Assembly (NCBI GenBank): GCA_023053575.1
Contig: JAKZAP010000009.1
Span: forward strand, 14,055,869-14,119,868
Reading direction: 5' to 3'
From: Branchinecta lynchi
Taxonomy: Eukaryota > Arthropoda > Branchiopoda > Anostraca > Branchinectidae
DNA: 64,000 nt
Shown: positions 51,147 to 62,790 of the stretch, one piece after another
Position numbering within the stretch: position 1 is the first letter of the stretch
Layout: the number at the start of each line of letters is the position of its first letter
Notes under the pieces: model-generated
Database searches by the model: none
What the model was told of the DNA's origin: nothing
Seen by the model: only the letters and a program-made list of their open reading frames with translations
Program-made: the position numbers and the translations under genes

Positions 51147-52554
51147 TTTTTGGGATCCCAAAACGTAAGTGGAGGGATACCTATGACATCACAAAAGTTG
51201 TCCGTCCGTCCGTCCGTCTGTAAGCACGATAACTCTCGAAGGGAATGAGATATTTTGACGAAACTTGGTGTGAGGGTTCGTTGGGTTGTCGGACCAGTCA
51301 AGTTCGTAGATGGGCTTTGTAGCTCTACATTTAGGGGTGGGGGAGGGGATTCAAAATAAGGGACAAACAAAATATTTTGAAACAGCCAATGTGATAGTTG
51401 ATTATGGGGTAAGAAGACATGCTGAACACGATGATGAAAACTATTTTTTCATCGGACAAGTAGGTCGCCCGGAATCCGGCCAAAACCGGAAAGTTTGTTG
51501 AAAGTAAAAGTTTTATTTGAAGTTGATTAGATATTCTGTTTAGGGATAGTAAGACATGCTGAAGAAGATGGTGAAAATTATTTTCTCGACGGACAAGTAT
51601 TTCGCCCGGAATCCGGCCCAAACCGGAAAGTTTGTTGAAAGTAAAAGTTTTATTTGAAATTGATTAGATGTTCGATTTAGGGGTAGGAATACATGCTGAA
51701 GACGATGGTGAAAACTATTTTCTCGACGGACAAGTATTTCGCCCGGAATCCGGCCCAAACCGGAAAGTTTGTTGAAAGTAAAAGTTTTATTTGAAGTCGA
51801 TTAGATGTTCGATTTAGAGGTGGGAAGTCATGCTGAAGACGATGGTGAAAACTATTTTCTCGATGGACAAGTATTTCGACCGGAATCCGGCCCAAACCGG
51901 AAAGCTTGTCAAAATTAAAAGTTTTATTTGGAGTTGATTAGATGTTCGATTTAGGGCAAGAAGACATGCTGAACACTTATGTGAAAACAATTTTCTACCC
52001 GGACATGTAGTTCGTCCGGAATCCGGCCAAAACCGGAAATCTGTTGGAAGTCAAAGTTTTATTTTTAGTTGATTAGATAAGCGATTTAGAGGTAAGAAGA
52101 GATGCTGAGTCCCTGTATGACAATCATATTTTACCCGGACATATAGTTCGACCGGAATCCGGCTGGAATCGGAAAATTTTTTATAAGCTAAATTTCTATT
52201 TGAAGTTGATTAGATGTTCATTACTGGGGAAAGAAGATACCCTGATTTCGTCTTTGAGCTTTCTTTTTTCGCCGGACAAGTAGTTCTGGAGTTCGGCCGG
52301 AACCGGGAAATTGGCCGGAGTGGCAGGAAGTTTTTGTCAAAACAGATGACTTATAGGGGTAAACACACATGCTGAATCCAAATCTGAACTTGGTTTTCTC
52401 AGGTGATTAGCTATTTGGCCTTAATCTTTTTCTGAATTTTAATTGTAAAAATGTTGAAGGAGTCTTGCGAAGACTGGATCTGGCTAATTCAAGACCCAGT
52501 TGTCTGGATCAGATATTGAATATTTGGGATCCCATCGAAACCTTTGGTCTTGTT
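51147..52554 (+). repeat. GGATCCC-ended repeat family F, copy 2, with 137-bp tandem units
   Basis: Starts TTTTTGGGATCCCAAAACGT and ends TTTGGGATCCC then CGAAACCTTTGGTCTTGTT. About 51365-52060 consists of near-identical units of 137 bp (TTTTATTTGAAGTTGATTAG, CATGCTGAA, CGGACAAGTATTTCGCCCGG), then more diverged units to 52400. It has no coding capacity; repeated open frames on the - strand only reflect the period. Confidence 0.75.
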
Positions 52555-52825
52555 ATTGTGTGGCGTTCGTATTTTCTCAATGTATTTTAATCCGTGTCTT
52601 TCCGCTGCCGTAATTTAGCAAAAAGAGGTCACTGCAAGGATCCAATCGAGAAGAGAAGCAGTAATACCCCGGTGAAATTGAGCTTACGAAATATGAAATT
52701 TATATTATAACTTCCGGGAGTCGCGGATGTGAAGTGGTTAGACGAATTTACCCTACGGTGTTATCACTGTTCCTATGGCCGGCTTCTATCCGAGTATCAT
52801 AGTGTTTTGCGAATTATGTTGACAA

Positions 52826-52890
52826 GCCCCGCGGCAGCTCAATCAGTAGAGCTTTTTAAGCAGAGGTGGGTTCAAATCTCGGTGGAGGAG
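52826..52890 (+). repeat. tRNA-like segment, probably SINE-derived
   Basis: GCAGCTCAATCAGTAGAGC resembles a tRNA A box/D arm and GGGTTCAAATCTC resembles a B box/T arm. The spacing between them is too short for an anticodon arm, so it is not a functional tRNA. It is more likely a tRNA-derived SINE head or pseudogene. Confidence 0.4.
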
Positions 52891-53013
52891 CACTTTTGTC
52901 TTTAAGTTGTTCAGTCCATTACTTGTAAGTCCCAACGAATGTTTGACCCTGGCGCTGTAATTAGCAATATGGTGATTCTGCCGATCTCACCGGTTCGCTT
53001 TTTTAAAACCAAA

Positions 53014-53426
53014 GGCTTACTCTCGCCGTTCCCCGCGGACTACACTTGAGGAGTCCCCGCGTTTTTGTTTGTCCCTGGGACTCACTCCCCGTATTCTCGC
53101 GAGTCCTCACGGACGGGGAATGCTCTAATTATCATCACCATCATCGACAAGGACTCCTTTTCAGATTCGGCGGGTAATCAGTTTTTGCCTGTGTTGGTGC
53201 AATGTAAAATTATTTAAAAATAGTCAGAATGAACAAAACGAAAAATAAAGTGGCTCCAGACTAATTTCGTCAACTGCATATCTATTTTTCGAACAAAATC
53301 CATGCTGGAAGCATTCCCCGTGTTCTCCCTGTGTCTGTCCGCGGAGTCCGTGTGGAGGGACTCCCTCTATTCTCGCCGTTCCCTTTGATTCCCCAAGGAG
53401 TCCTCGGGGAACGGCGAGAATACGCC
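53014..53426 (-). mobile_element. GGCG foldback element, copy 4 (inverted)
   Basis: Bounded by GGCTTACTCTCGCCGTTCCC and GGGAACGGCGAGAATACGCC. Inner blocks CCCCGCGTTTTTGTTTGTCC and GGGGAATGCTCTAATTATCA match copy 2. Confidence 0.7.
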
Positions 53427-53788
53427 TCAAAGCTAAACTCCAGCGAGTGCCAGAACAAAAGGAAAGTCATTGCGCATTTACAACTTATCGGTCGCTTGCC
53501 GATTCCATTTTCAACCGTCGGAATGGATTCACCTTCCAAAACTAGCGGAGGGCCAGAAAAGCACTGGAAAGCGAAGTGAGTTTTTGGCCGCAGTCGCAAG
53601 AACCCCATGGCGGAATTAGCACGGAGCTTTCCGACCACCGGAATAATCCTAAGGCCCTAATTGCTTTTCAGCCGAAAGCCCATACAGACAGTTACATGTA
53701 TCTCAACACAGATAGTAAACTGGTACAGGTTAATCAAACTAAACAAAATTTCGTGTTCGTAACTTCCCCGATGAGGCAGGAGCGCCGA

Positions 53789-54189
53789 TAGTTGCGTTTT
53801 TGCAGATACCATGGTATCTGATACCACGAAGTTGTTTTCGCAGTTATCCGTGGTATCTGATGCCACGGTCAAAAGGCGTTTTTGCGGCTGTTGTGGTATC
53901 TGGCCAGTTATCATGTTACTGATGTTCAGATACCACGTTCCGACCGTGGTAACTGATCGTGATATCTGAAAAGTCATTTCACTTTCGTCAGTTTTTGTAA
54001 AATTGGTGCTTAGTGATAGGACTGAAAATTAGTCTTTCTTTTGGGATGACTTCGAAAAGCGCAATTTTGGCAATTGTCGTTTTTGCAGAGCAACCGTATA
54101 TCAGATACCACGGTAACTGCAAAATCAACTAATTGCAGATCCAGGTACCGTGGTAACAGATACCATGGTATCTGAGAAAACACAACTAA
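53789..54189. mobile_element. Palindromic GATACC MITE, copy near the DDX5-like gene
   Basis: TA-bounded ends TAGTTGCGTTTTTGCAGATA and TATCTGAGAAAACACAACTA. Inner motif GATACCATGGTATC at both ends and several GTGGTATCTG repeats. Confidence 0.78.
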
Positions 54190-54516
54190 TGCAAAACATT
54201 AACGCAGGGGAATATTGGGGAGTAAAGTAAAATTACGTAAGATTATAATTGCCAAAATGTGCAGAAAATATGTAATATAAAGTGGTCGTTGGTATGGACG
54301 CTGCTGGTGTACGACGACGTGAGACATGAAAGTAATATCGAAGGCGGAGGCTCCACTTGACAAACCTTCAACACAGTAAATTATGCCGGACTCTCCGTTC
54401 ACGGTCGGGGTTTAAACTGGGGCCGACCGAAAATCCCTCTCTACCCTTCATCACAACCTAACCAAATTCTCTTTAACACAGACCCCCAACTCAACAAGAT
54501 GAAGTAAATAGACTAT

Positions 54517-55016
54517 GAGCGTGTTCCACCCTTCTAACGATAGTAACTATTAGTTACTATTTTCGTTTCAGCCTCGTAAAAAGTTACTACGTTGACCGTC
54601 CCAAGCTTCTCGAAATAGTAACTATTTGCTTACCATGCTCGGGAGCGTGGTAAGCGTGGTAACCACGCATCTCTGTAACGTGATTGGTCGGGATTCGCCC
54701 GTGGCATGATATTCTGCTGGCAAACATAAAAGTCTTTCCAACCTCGACGGCAAAAAGCCAGAATACTCTTGATCACTATCTCTCCCTGCCGATGCAGAAT
54801 CTCCGGGTACCTGTCGGAAGAAAACAAGAAGCGGTGTCACAGCTGCTACCAAAGATCGCCGTGATTGTTTGACACAAGATTTGAGTCGTTGAGTTTGAGT
54901 CGTTACGGATATGTTTACTCCTTCTTCCTGAGGATCACTGGCGTGTTTTGGACTTAGTCATATGGAGTACGTGACGTCGTGTGTAGTAACTATGGTAAGT
55001 AGGGTGGAACACGCTC
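54517..55016. mobile_element. 3-bp-target DNA element, 500 bp
   Basis: TAT on both sides (54514-54516, 55017-55019). Ends GAGCGTGTTCCACCCT and AGGGTGGAACACGCTC are perfect inverted repeats, with TAGTAACTA-type motifs just inside. No transposase. Confidence 0.78.
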
Positions 55017-56374
55017 TATATGGAGGTCTGACGGCTACTGCGACGTGAGAACACTGATCCAACAAGTTGAATTTATGAAGCTGCATGCGAAAGCCGGCGA
55101 TAGATAGATCAGTGTTTTTCAAAAGCCCAAGGGCCATATACACAAACAAACAAAAACAAAAATATAGCTTAAACAGTTAAGATATAAGTATAGTATAAGA
55201 CTTCTGGATTCACTTTTGTTTGTAGTTTGGCTCTTGTTTTGTCGTACTTGCATTTTATTGAGTTCTCGTTTCCGAAAAGTCAAACTACGTCGGCGAGGTA
55301 GTTTGTAGTTTGAGTTTAAACTACAGCAAATGGAATGGACAAATAAAACGGCTTTTAAGCGAAACTACGCCGAAACTACATCCAAAAAAACGCAACTTTA
55401 ATTCTAAACATGTGTCTATGTACACGCTGACTCGAGTAATAACGGTAGGGTAAGTATTACTCAAAATTTCTGGAAGTGACAAAATGACACCCTCGAGATA
55501 AGTTTTCCTTAAATCAGAAAGCTTCGGGCATCTACGGAGGAAATATTGTTAGATTGTTATTGCTAATGCGAGAGAGAAGAGAGATCAGTTTATTTTCTTT
55601 AAGAAATGTCTTCCTCGGACGTACTATTTCTAAAAGATTCGAGGGCTTGACAACTTCAGCGTTCAGTCGATAGCGAAGAAACAAGCCAAAGGTTGCTGCA
55701 ACACTTCGCGATGCCCAGGCAACGTAAAGTTGAAGTTCCATCACCATCATAAGAGGTGTTTCACAACAGGAGTCACGACATCAATTTTATGAAATCGCAA
55801 AAGTTGTCCGTACGTCTGTAAGCACGATAACTCTCGAAGGGAATGAGATATTTTGATTAAACTTGGTGGGAGGATCCTTTGGGTCAACAGTAAGGTCAAG
55901 TTCTTAGGTGGGCTCTGTAACCCTATATTTAAGAGTGGGGGAGGGGTTTTCGAATTTAAAGCTATCGAGATAATTGATGTAAGGGTAAGGAGACATACTG
56001 AATCCGAATATGAAAGTTATTTTCTGGCCGAACATGTAGTTCACCCGGAATTCGGCCAAAACCGGACACAAAATTTGTCGACCAATTTTCGGCTATAGCA
56101 GTCCCTACCCCTTTATTCTCGAACCAGTATAGCTCTGCGCTGTGGATGACGACATTCATTTGTTTATTCTATGGACAGCGAAGGGGTTGATATATAAGGT
56201 TCAAACGAGCGAATATGTTGTTCAAGACTTCAAGCACGATGTTTTTCAATGAGGATTCACTGGTAATGTACAGGTCAAGCTCTCAGATGGGTCCTTTAGT
56301 ACTATCTTTAGAGACAGAGGAGAGGTTCCGAAATTACGGTGAAAACATTTATGTTTTATAACTAAGTAAGTAAC

Positions 56375-58320
56375 GAATTTATTTCAAAAAACCACTATCG
56401 TGGCAATGCCAAATTTGGGTATTACGTCAAGTATAATGTACATTTTATAATACATACAATTAATCATCGGTTCGTCATCACAGACCTATTATAGTATACA
56501 AATGAAAACCAAAAACAAAACACGGACGTTGGAATAATATCAAAGACAGCTACCGCACTCATTATAAATTCTTGTAAAACTCGGAACGAAGCTTTTCTGG
56601 TACCGCGTATGTGTTGCAGGTACGGGGGACAACTTTGGAACCTTTGAACCTGCGACCCTCTCCTGTCGGTTTCTTGTGTTTTCATAAGGAGGGGGAACGG
56701 TATCGAAAAAAAAACAGGATGGTGGAGGAGCTTATGACCAACCGTTAAGATCAGCCACAGTCTCCGACTCTCAAGGGTATCCATATTAAACTTTTTTAGG
56801 AGAGCAGAATAGGGAACTTTGGGCTCGCGACTTATTATTAGGAGTTCACGTTTATGTATTCTTTCTATTTGTTGTGTCTGTTCGGCAGTAAGGCTGCCAA
56901 TCAGCAGCCGCATATTCCAAAGTGGATCGAATGAAAGAAACGTAAATTCGGACAAGATGGAAATTAGGTACTTGGAACTTAGCCAGAAGTTTTAACAGCT
57001 GCAGACCAGCGTTTGCGCGCTTTAGCAGTACGTTGGTGTTGTCCTCCCATGTAACAGCAGACGTGATTGTTACACCAAGGAGCTTTATCTTATGTACCTG
57101 TAAACCAGAAGGCAATGTTTCTTCAAAGGAAATGCTAGTTTTGAGAAGGGAAAAGGTTAAAATTGCACTTTTGTCTTCGTTTACCTGCATGTCCAACCAG
57201 GGGCGGATCCAGCCTTCCGTTCTAGGGGGGGCGATTCTTACCGAAAAGAGTGGGGGTAGTGGCCTTTTTGTCGGCCACAAGGCTGATTTTTTTTGTGTTC
57301 TAAGTGTCCCTGTCGGTCTCTTATTTAACGAAAATGTGGTTTTATATATTACAATAATGCTTACAAAAACTGTACTTGATCAACTTACAACTGTTTACAA
57401 GAAAAATTCAAGCTTCCTGGCTCCACTGTTCGCTGTCAAGCGTCTTTTGTCCGCGTTTTCCGACATTAATATCGCTTAAACGACGAAAGTCCTCGTGACG
57501 GATGTTCAAATTTCACTATACACTGGAACGAAATGTTTGTTTTTACCAGGTCCGGTTGCGTTGCGTCTCGAATCTAGCTAAAATTTACCGGGTGAACTGT
57601 TGCTATGCTATGAGCGAGCTATGAGGTGAGAAATAGTCGAGGCTAGCTTAACAAACTTGAACGTAGTGTAAAAGGTTCTAGAGTCTAGTTACAGTAGTTA
57701 GAACATGCATTAATGCAGACTTCCGTAAGTGCAGTAAACAAAACAAAAATATTACAGCCCGTCTAGGGGGGGGGCGATCGCCCCCCCCTGGATCCGCCCC
57801 TGTGTCCAACAACCTGGCTTCATCTTTAATTATGCTAGCAGCTTTGCTTTTAATAGTTCTGTAGCATACTTCGATCAAGCTTGAATCACCCACAAATTTC
57901 CAGCAATCTGGGTGCTCTTGCGCTATATCATTCATCATGACATGGAGCAGGATATGTCCAAGTAAAGTTCCCTGTGGAACACCACGGAAAATATCCGATA
58001 GTTTTGAGAAAAGTTTTTGTACTCCGTTGTTTGTTTTCTATTCTTCAAATATCCAACTAAAGTATTTACAATGAAAGGACTAACCTTGAACTTTTCGATT
58101 CTCCTTACCAAAATTGTATGATTAATGAAATTTTCGAGTCTCCTTACCAAAATTGTATGATTAATGAAATCAAAACTTTTTCTAAAATCTATGGTTATTA
58201 AGTTAATCCACTTATTAGGGTCGTCCAAATTCTTTAAAATAAAATTAAAAAGACTAATTAAGGCTGTTGAAGTTTTGGAACGGTTCCCGACTTGTCCCGG
58301 GTCGATCTGCGACATTATCT
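56375..58320 (-). mobile_element. 5'-truncated LINE with a hAT element inserted
   Basis: On the - strand: DPGQVGNRSKTSTALISLFN, NLITIDFRKSFDFINHTILV, then (after the hAT) MQVNEDKSAILTF, IKLLGVTITSAVTWED, VRIYVSFIRSTLEYAAADW, and EQTQQIERIHKREL. These follow the order of a CR1-like RT palm to C-terminus. It is frameshifted near 56900, and a 39-bp tandem duplication repeats FINHTILVRR at about 58095-58170. Removing the hAT and one 8-bp duplication would leave the frame open across the site. The 3' end matches 26838-27595. Confidence 0.78.
57198..57802. mobile_element. hAT-type element, 605 bp, perfect 8-bp duplication
   Basis: TGTCCAAC at 57190-57197 and 57803-57810. Ends CAGGGGCGGATCCAG and CTGGATCCGCCCCTG are perfect inverted repeats of 15 bp, followed inside by G-rich and C-rich tracts. 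No transposase domain recognised. Confidence 0.9.
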
Positions 58321-58639
58321 TTGCTTAAGCTGATAAGATATTCATTGAGGGGTAAGGAGGTCCGCTGAATCCATATGTGAACTTAGTTTTCTTGCTGGAC
58401 AAATGGTTCATCACGAATTCGGCTGAAACTGAAAATTTGGTTGAAGCCCCAATTTGTTTCTGAAATGGATTAGAGATTCGGTATCGAGGCAAGGAGACAT
58501 GCTGAATCCTATTTTGAACTTTATTCTAACAGTAAAAATCTTCAATGAATCTGACGAAGACTGAATGGCGAAGACATGACCAAATTGTTTGAATCAAATG
58601 TTAGGTTTTTGGGATCCCATCGAAACCTTTGGTCTTGTT

Positions 58640-60576
58640 TTGTTGGTTCTGTTTGCCTAAACTCCTTTTATTTGTAAAGGAATGGGCTTTAGCTCCTGTT
58701 GGACGTAGCTGGAAGTTTATATCTTTTCCGGTCGGATTTTCGGTCCTTTTGGGCACTTTGTGTCGGAACGGAAAAGAGAGGCTTCACGACGAGTCAGGAA
58801 TGTCATAATTCAAGATGTTGGCTTGGAAGTCTGGGCCCTGGGGTTCTGAAACTGTAGGAAGTGCGCTAGCTTTCCCCCTGCCTACATCACATTTTTCGTC
58901 TCTTTCCACTGTGATGCGGCTTAGATGGCAGCACATATCTTCGTATGAATCTCTTCTTCTTTCTTGTCATGAACTTTGCGATTTCTAGAAAATATAGCCA
59001 AGTTGATCACTTTAACTCTTCACTAGTGCCGGCGGAAATTTGGAAACAGTGAAATAAAATTAGAAATATTTCAGTATTCCAGAATTCAGTCATGAATATA
59101 ACCAATGGGACGAATCCATTCAGAAGGTATGCTTTGTTTAGTTCACAAGTATGTTCCAGATCATAAGTGAGTGGTGAACAGGCATAATTTACTTGATCAT
59201 TGATTTGTTGCATTGTAACCAAAATTTGTTGCATAATGCCCAGAATAATATGCTATAGAAGTTAAGATGGCTTATCACTACACAAGGCTATCACAAAGGT
59301 GGCAGGTTAGTATTAGAACTAGTTGTTCAGGAGGGGATACCAACCTTGAATTGTAATTATTATTATGTAACTTGAAATTGTCCTCGAAAATGCCAAAAAG
59401 TAGGATGTAGAAGGAAATCTCATGTATTAGTAGATCCCAGGTCTTCTCTGTTTCTGCCATTTTAGCAAGGCATGGTCTGGTTGTTGCAGGAGTGGAAGAA
59501 ATTTATGGCAATGACACATTCAAAAATTGCAGAACAGACATCACAAGGATACGCAGTTTTAACAGACAAAACTTTGAGTTTGGATGTAATCTGAGCCTCG
59601 TTTTGTTGCATGCTGCAGGTCCACTTCTGGGCAGGACTTATTCTTTCTACATCCGTTTTTGCACTGCAGCGCTTCCGAGGAGAGCGCAGGGCTTCTTTAG
59701 AATCACGGACTTGCTCCCCGACCAAGTCCGTGCTTCCCTGCAAGATGCTGCAGCTTCAACCAAGAAGAAAGTGAATCCAATAATGCATATTATGCAACAG
59801 CAAAGATGTGCTGCAGCGGCGATGCGGCATCACTATTGCAACAAAAACGAGGCTCTGTTGTTGCGACAAACTTATAGATCATACATGGAATGTTATGATT
59901 AACAAGCATTGTTAAGAAAGGCCAAAAAATGCCCAAAAATCATCTGCTGAATTTTATGATATGATGATGACAAGCAAAAAAGTCACCAGATTATTTTGGC
60001 ATTTTTTCATCTCTTTCTGCCAATGCTTGCTATACATAACATTTCATGCACAATTTTTGTCGCAGCAACAGATTACTTTTGACGGTGCAAACCAATCACA
60101 GCCCAAGTGTTGTATGTTGAAACTGCGAACCCTTGTGTTGTCTGCTATGAAACTTCTGACAGTGTAGTAGACAAGTTTTCCTTTTTTTTTTATATTTCTG
60201 AGACCAATATAATTAGTTTTATTTTTTTTTTGCATTTTCTAAGCACAATGTACAATTGCAACTGGGTACTTCTCCTGTACTCCGGATTTAAAACTTCCAA
60301 TCAGTACTAGGCTACTCACTAGGCTAAGGCTGAACCTGTTAATCACTGGCACTGACATTATAATATCCTGTCTTCTTTTACGCCACTGTCTCATAGTCTT
60401 TAGACAAGGGCATAAGCTACAAATATCTAGTTTATAGTCCTTGCTGTTCTGAATTTTAGTTAACTTTGAACGGTGTCATTTTCATCCACTTGAGGTGAGA
60501 AGAGTAGAATACCAGTCAGCCAAATTAGCAAATTCAGGGCTAATAAGAACACCTGAATGTGTGTTTTAGGTCTTCC
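58640..60576. other. Region upstream of the DDX5-like exons, unresolved
   Basis: The + frame at 59492-59902 has Ala/Gln/Met-rich sequence with no recognised domain. A short palindrome (ACGGACTTG...CAAGTCCGT) lies near 59706. Could hold 5' exons of the DDX5-like gene, but none was identified. Confidence 0.35.
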
Positions 60577-61497
60577 TTTTTGGGATCCCAAAACGTAAGT
60601 GGAGGGATACCTAACCTGACATCGCAAAGTTGTGCATCTCTCTGTCTGTCTGTGAGCACAATAACTCTCGAATGGAATGAGCTATTTTGATAAAACTTGG
60701 TTTGAGGGTTCTTTGGGTCAATGGACAGCTCGAGTTTGTAGATGGACTCTGTAGTCCTACATTTAGGGGTGGGGGAGGGGTTTCAGACTAAGGGGCAAAC
60801 AAAATGTTTTTTAATAAGTAATGAGATAGTTGTTTTAGGAGTAATGAGACATGCTGAACACAAATATGAAAATCATTTTGTTGCAGGACAGGTAGTTCGC
60901 CCAGAATCCAGCCAAGACCAGAAAGTTTGTTAAAAGTAAAAGTTTTAGGCTACGGTACTTGAAGTTGATTAGAGATTTTGGGGTAAGAAGACATGTTGAA
61001 CATTTATATGAAAATTATTTCCTCGTCGCAAAAGTAGTTTGCCTGGAATCTGGCCAGAACCGGAAATTTTTTTAAAAGTAAAGTTATATCTGAAGGAAAC
61101 CGGAAATCTGACGGAAACTGGAAAATTTCTTAAAAGTTAAGGTTTTATCTGAAGTTGATTAGAGGTTCGAAACAGGGGTAATGAGATGTGCTGAGTTGGT
61201 TTTTAAGTTTTTTTTCTGAACAAGTAGTTCGGCCAAAATTTGGCTGAAACCGAAAATGTTGCAGAAGTTAAAGGCAGATCAAGTTCATATACATGATTTG
61301 ACATATACGGATAAAAACCATGCTGAATTCGTATCTGAAGTTAGTTTTCGCAGATGATTAGCCAATTGTCTTATCCTGTTTCTAAATTTTTATAGTAGAA
61401 ATGTTCAAGGAGTCTGGCAAAGACCGGATATTTACAAGACCAATTGTCTGGATCAAATATTAAATTTTGGGATCCCATCGAAACCTTTGGTCTTGTT
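60577..61497 (+). repeat. GGATCCC-ended repeat family F, copy 4
   Basis: Starts TTTTTGGGATCCCAAAACGT and ends TTTTGGGATCCC then CGAAACCTTTGGTCTTGTT. It has about four internal diverged units with ACATGCTGAAC and CCAGAATCCAGCC. It is the clearest uninterrupted copy of the family. Confidence 0.75.
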
Positions 61498-61694
61498 ACT
61501 ATTTAGCCTAAAAGTTAACTTACGTGTGAAGAGTAAAATACCAATCCATGGCTTTGCTATATGTCTGAAAGAGACTGGTTTCGTAAGATCTAAAAGAGAA
61601 GTAGAATAAGCTGAAGAGGTCTGTCATGAACTTATTCACTCATTCGTGTGAATTAAGATGGAGCAGTAGAATAATATCCAGATATTCAGACAAT

Positions 61695-61780
61695 GTTTAC
61701 AATGGATACGTCAGCTACGATTCTTCATCAGCGATATCGGCCCTTCTTGGCAAGGGTCCTCGTCAGGCTGTCAATCTTCA
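61695..61780 (+). repeat. Dispersed repeat family H core
   Basis: TACGTCAGCTACGATTCTTC, then CGGCCCTTCTTGGCAAGGGT and CCTCGTCAGGCT, almost the same as 41170-41235. Confidence 0.6.
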
Positions 61781-61913
61781 GGGTCAACTTCGGGGAAGGA
61801 AACAAATCTTTTTCAACACATTGTTTGAATAAATGTTTCAAAGTCAGCTTGGGCTCTAAGAATATTCACTCTTGAAGAGCCTCAACCAGACCTGTACTGT
61901 ACTTTTATTCTAG

Positions 61914-62057
61914 GTTTGCCTACGAGTGCTGTAAGCAATTGGCCAAACGAAATTACAACCGAGCTGCTCCAAGGGATAGTTTCGAACCAGCTTTGAAAGA
62001 AAAGTTGCCTGCCCTAACTAAGAACTTCTTCAACCCAGAGTCTGCAGTCTTAGACAG
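61914..62057 (+). CDS. DDX5/p68-like DEAD-box helicase, N-terminal exon A
   Basis: The acceptor TTTTATTCTAG precedes G, then TTTGCCTACGAG. The exon encodes AKRNYNRAAPRDSFEPALKE, LPALTKNFFNPESAVLD and the first two bases of an Arg codon. The 'LPxLxKNFYxxxxxV' segment is the conserved lead-in to the DDX5/DDX17/Dbp2 helicase core. The donor GTATGG at 62058 and the next exon's first base restore AGG. The exact acceptor could be a little further in. No start codon is in this exon, so upstream exons exist. Family members are nuclear ATP-dependent RNA helicases in splicing, transcription and RNA processing. Confidence 0.85.
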
Positions 62058-62664
62058 GTATGGCTTCTGTCAACTAAGTCGACTTACATATCTATTTTTC
62101 CTGTATCCACTCACTTCAAAGCTCCCCTTTTTATAGCCTAACGTGATGAACCTTATATTTTTAGTCAAGAAGGCCTTACCTGAGCATATTGCTGGATGTC
62201 TAGTGGAATCAAGAGTAGAAAACTAACAGTCTGCAATGTATATTGAATAATTCATAATAGAGCTGGGACTGTGCTCTTTCAGTACTATAGAGCTTTGAGT
62301 TGTTTGCTGGTGTGTCCAGACTGTTGAAAACCATGCCTGAATTGTATGTATGCATGTTCTTTAAAACCTGTTATATCCAGACTGAACAAGAATGGAGAAA
62401 AATGAAAAAAAAATAAAGAACAAGAGAGAGAAAAGAAAGTGAGCGAGCAACGTAAAAATGTGTACAGCACTACCGATGAAGAAAAACACAAACTTCTCAT
62501 CGGAAAAAGTCCCGGTAGAGGACATTCTTCAGGTTGCATAGGGAAATTTACATCTATGAATGAGGCATGCATAGAGTTATCGCGATATAAAGGTTCTATG
62601 GTAAAGCGGAACCAAGTAAACTGTTTAGAGATGTGCTTCTGGACAGATTTATCTTTCTTCATAG

Positions 62665-62790
62665 GTCACCAGAAGAGGTAGAAGCATACCGCAAGTCTAA
62701 GGAGATCATTGTAAGAGGCGAAAATGTGCCAAACCCCATTACAGACTTCAGAGAAGCTAACTTTCCACCATACATTATGGAAATCATGGA
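62665..62790 (+). CDS. DDX5/p68-like DEAD-box helicase, N-terminal exon B
   Basis: The acceptor TTTCTTCATAG is followed by G completing Arg, then [40 protein letters not shown] and M. This is the R(S/T)xxEVExYRxxKEIxVxGxxVPxPxxxFxEANFP block directly before the Q motif in DDX5-type helicases. Donor GTGAGT at 62791, two bases into the next codon. The Q motif, Walker A and DEAD exons lie beyond the window. Confidence 0.93.

Larger units (their letters stand above)
55789..58639 (+). repeat. GGATCCC-ended repeat family F, copy 3, split by a LINE
   Basis: The left part has AAGTTGTCCGTACGTCTGTA and CACGATAACTCTCGAAGG; the right part resumes near 58322 with AAGGAGACATGCTGAATCC-type units and ends GGGATCCC then CCTTTGGTCTTGTT. 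A LINE (about 56375-58320) sits between them. Confidence 0.7.

Noticed and set aside
51331..51895. Three similar - strand open frames starting MGRIP
   Set aside because: They recur every 137 bp because of the tandem repeat in family F; no splice or coding signals.
51365..52060. Regularly spaced repeats that could suggest a CRISPR array
   Set aside because: Units are contiguous 137-bp copies without distinct spacers, in an animal genome.
52826..52890. Possible functional tRNA gene
   Set aside because: A- and B-box-like motifs are present but too close together for an anticodon arm, and the acceptor stem does not pair well.
59492..59902. A 136-codon + strand frame upstream of the DDX5-like exons
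   Set aside because: Composition is irregular, with no recognisable domain and no fitting donor in the phase needed by the exon at 61914; kept only as unresolved sequence.
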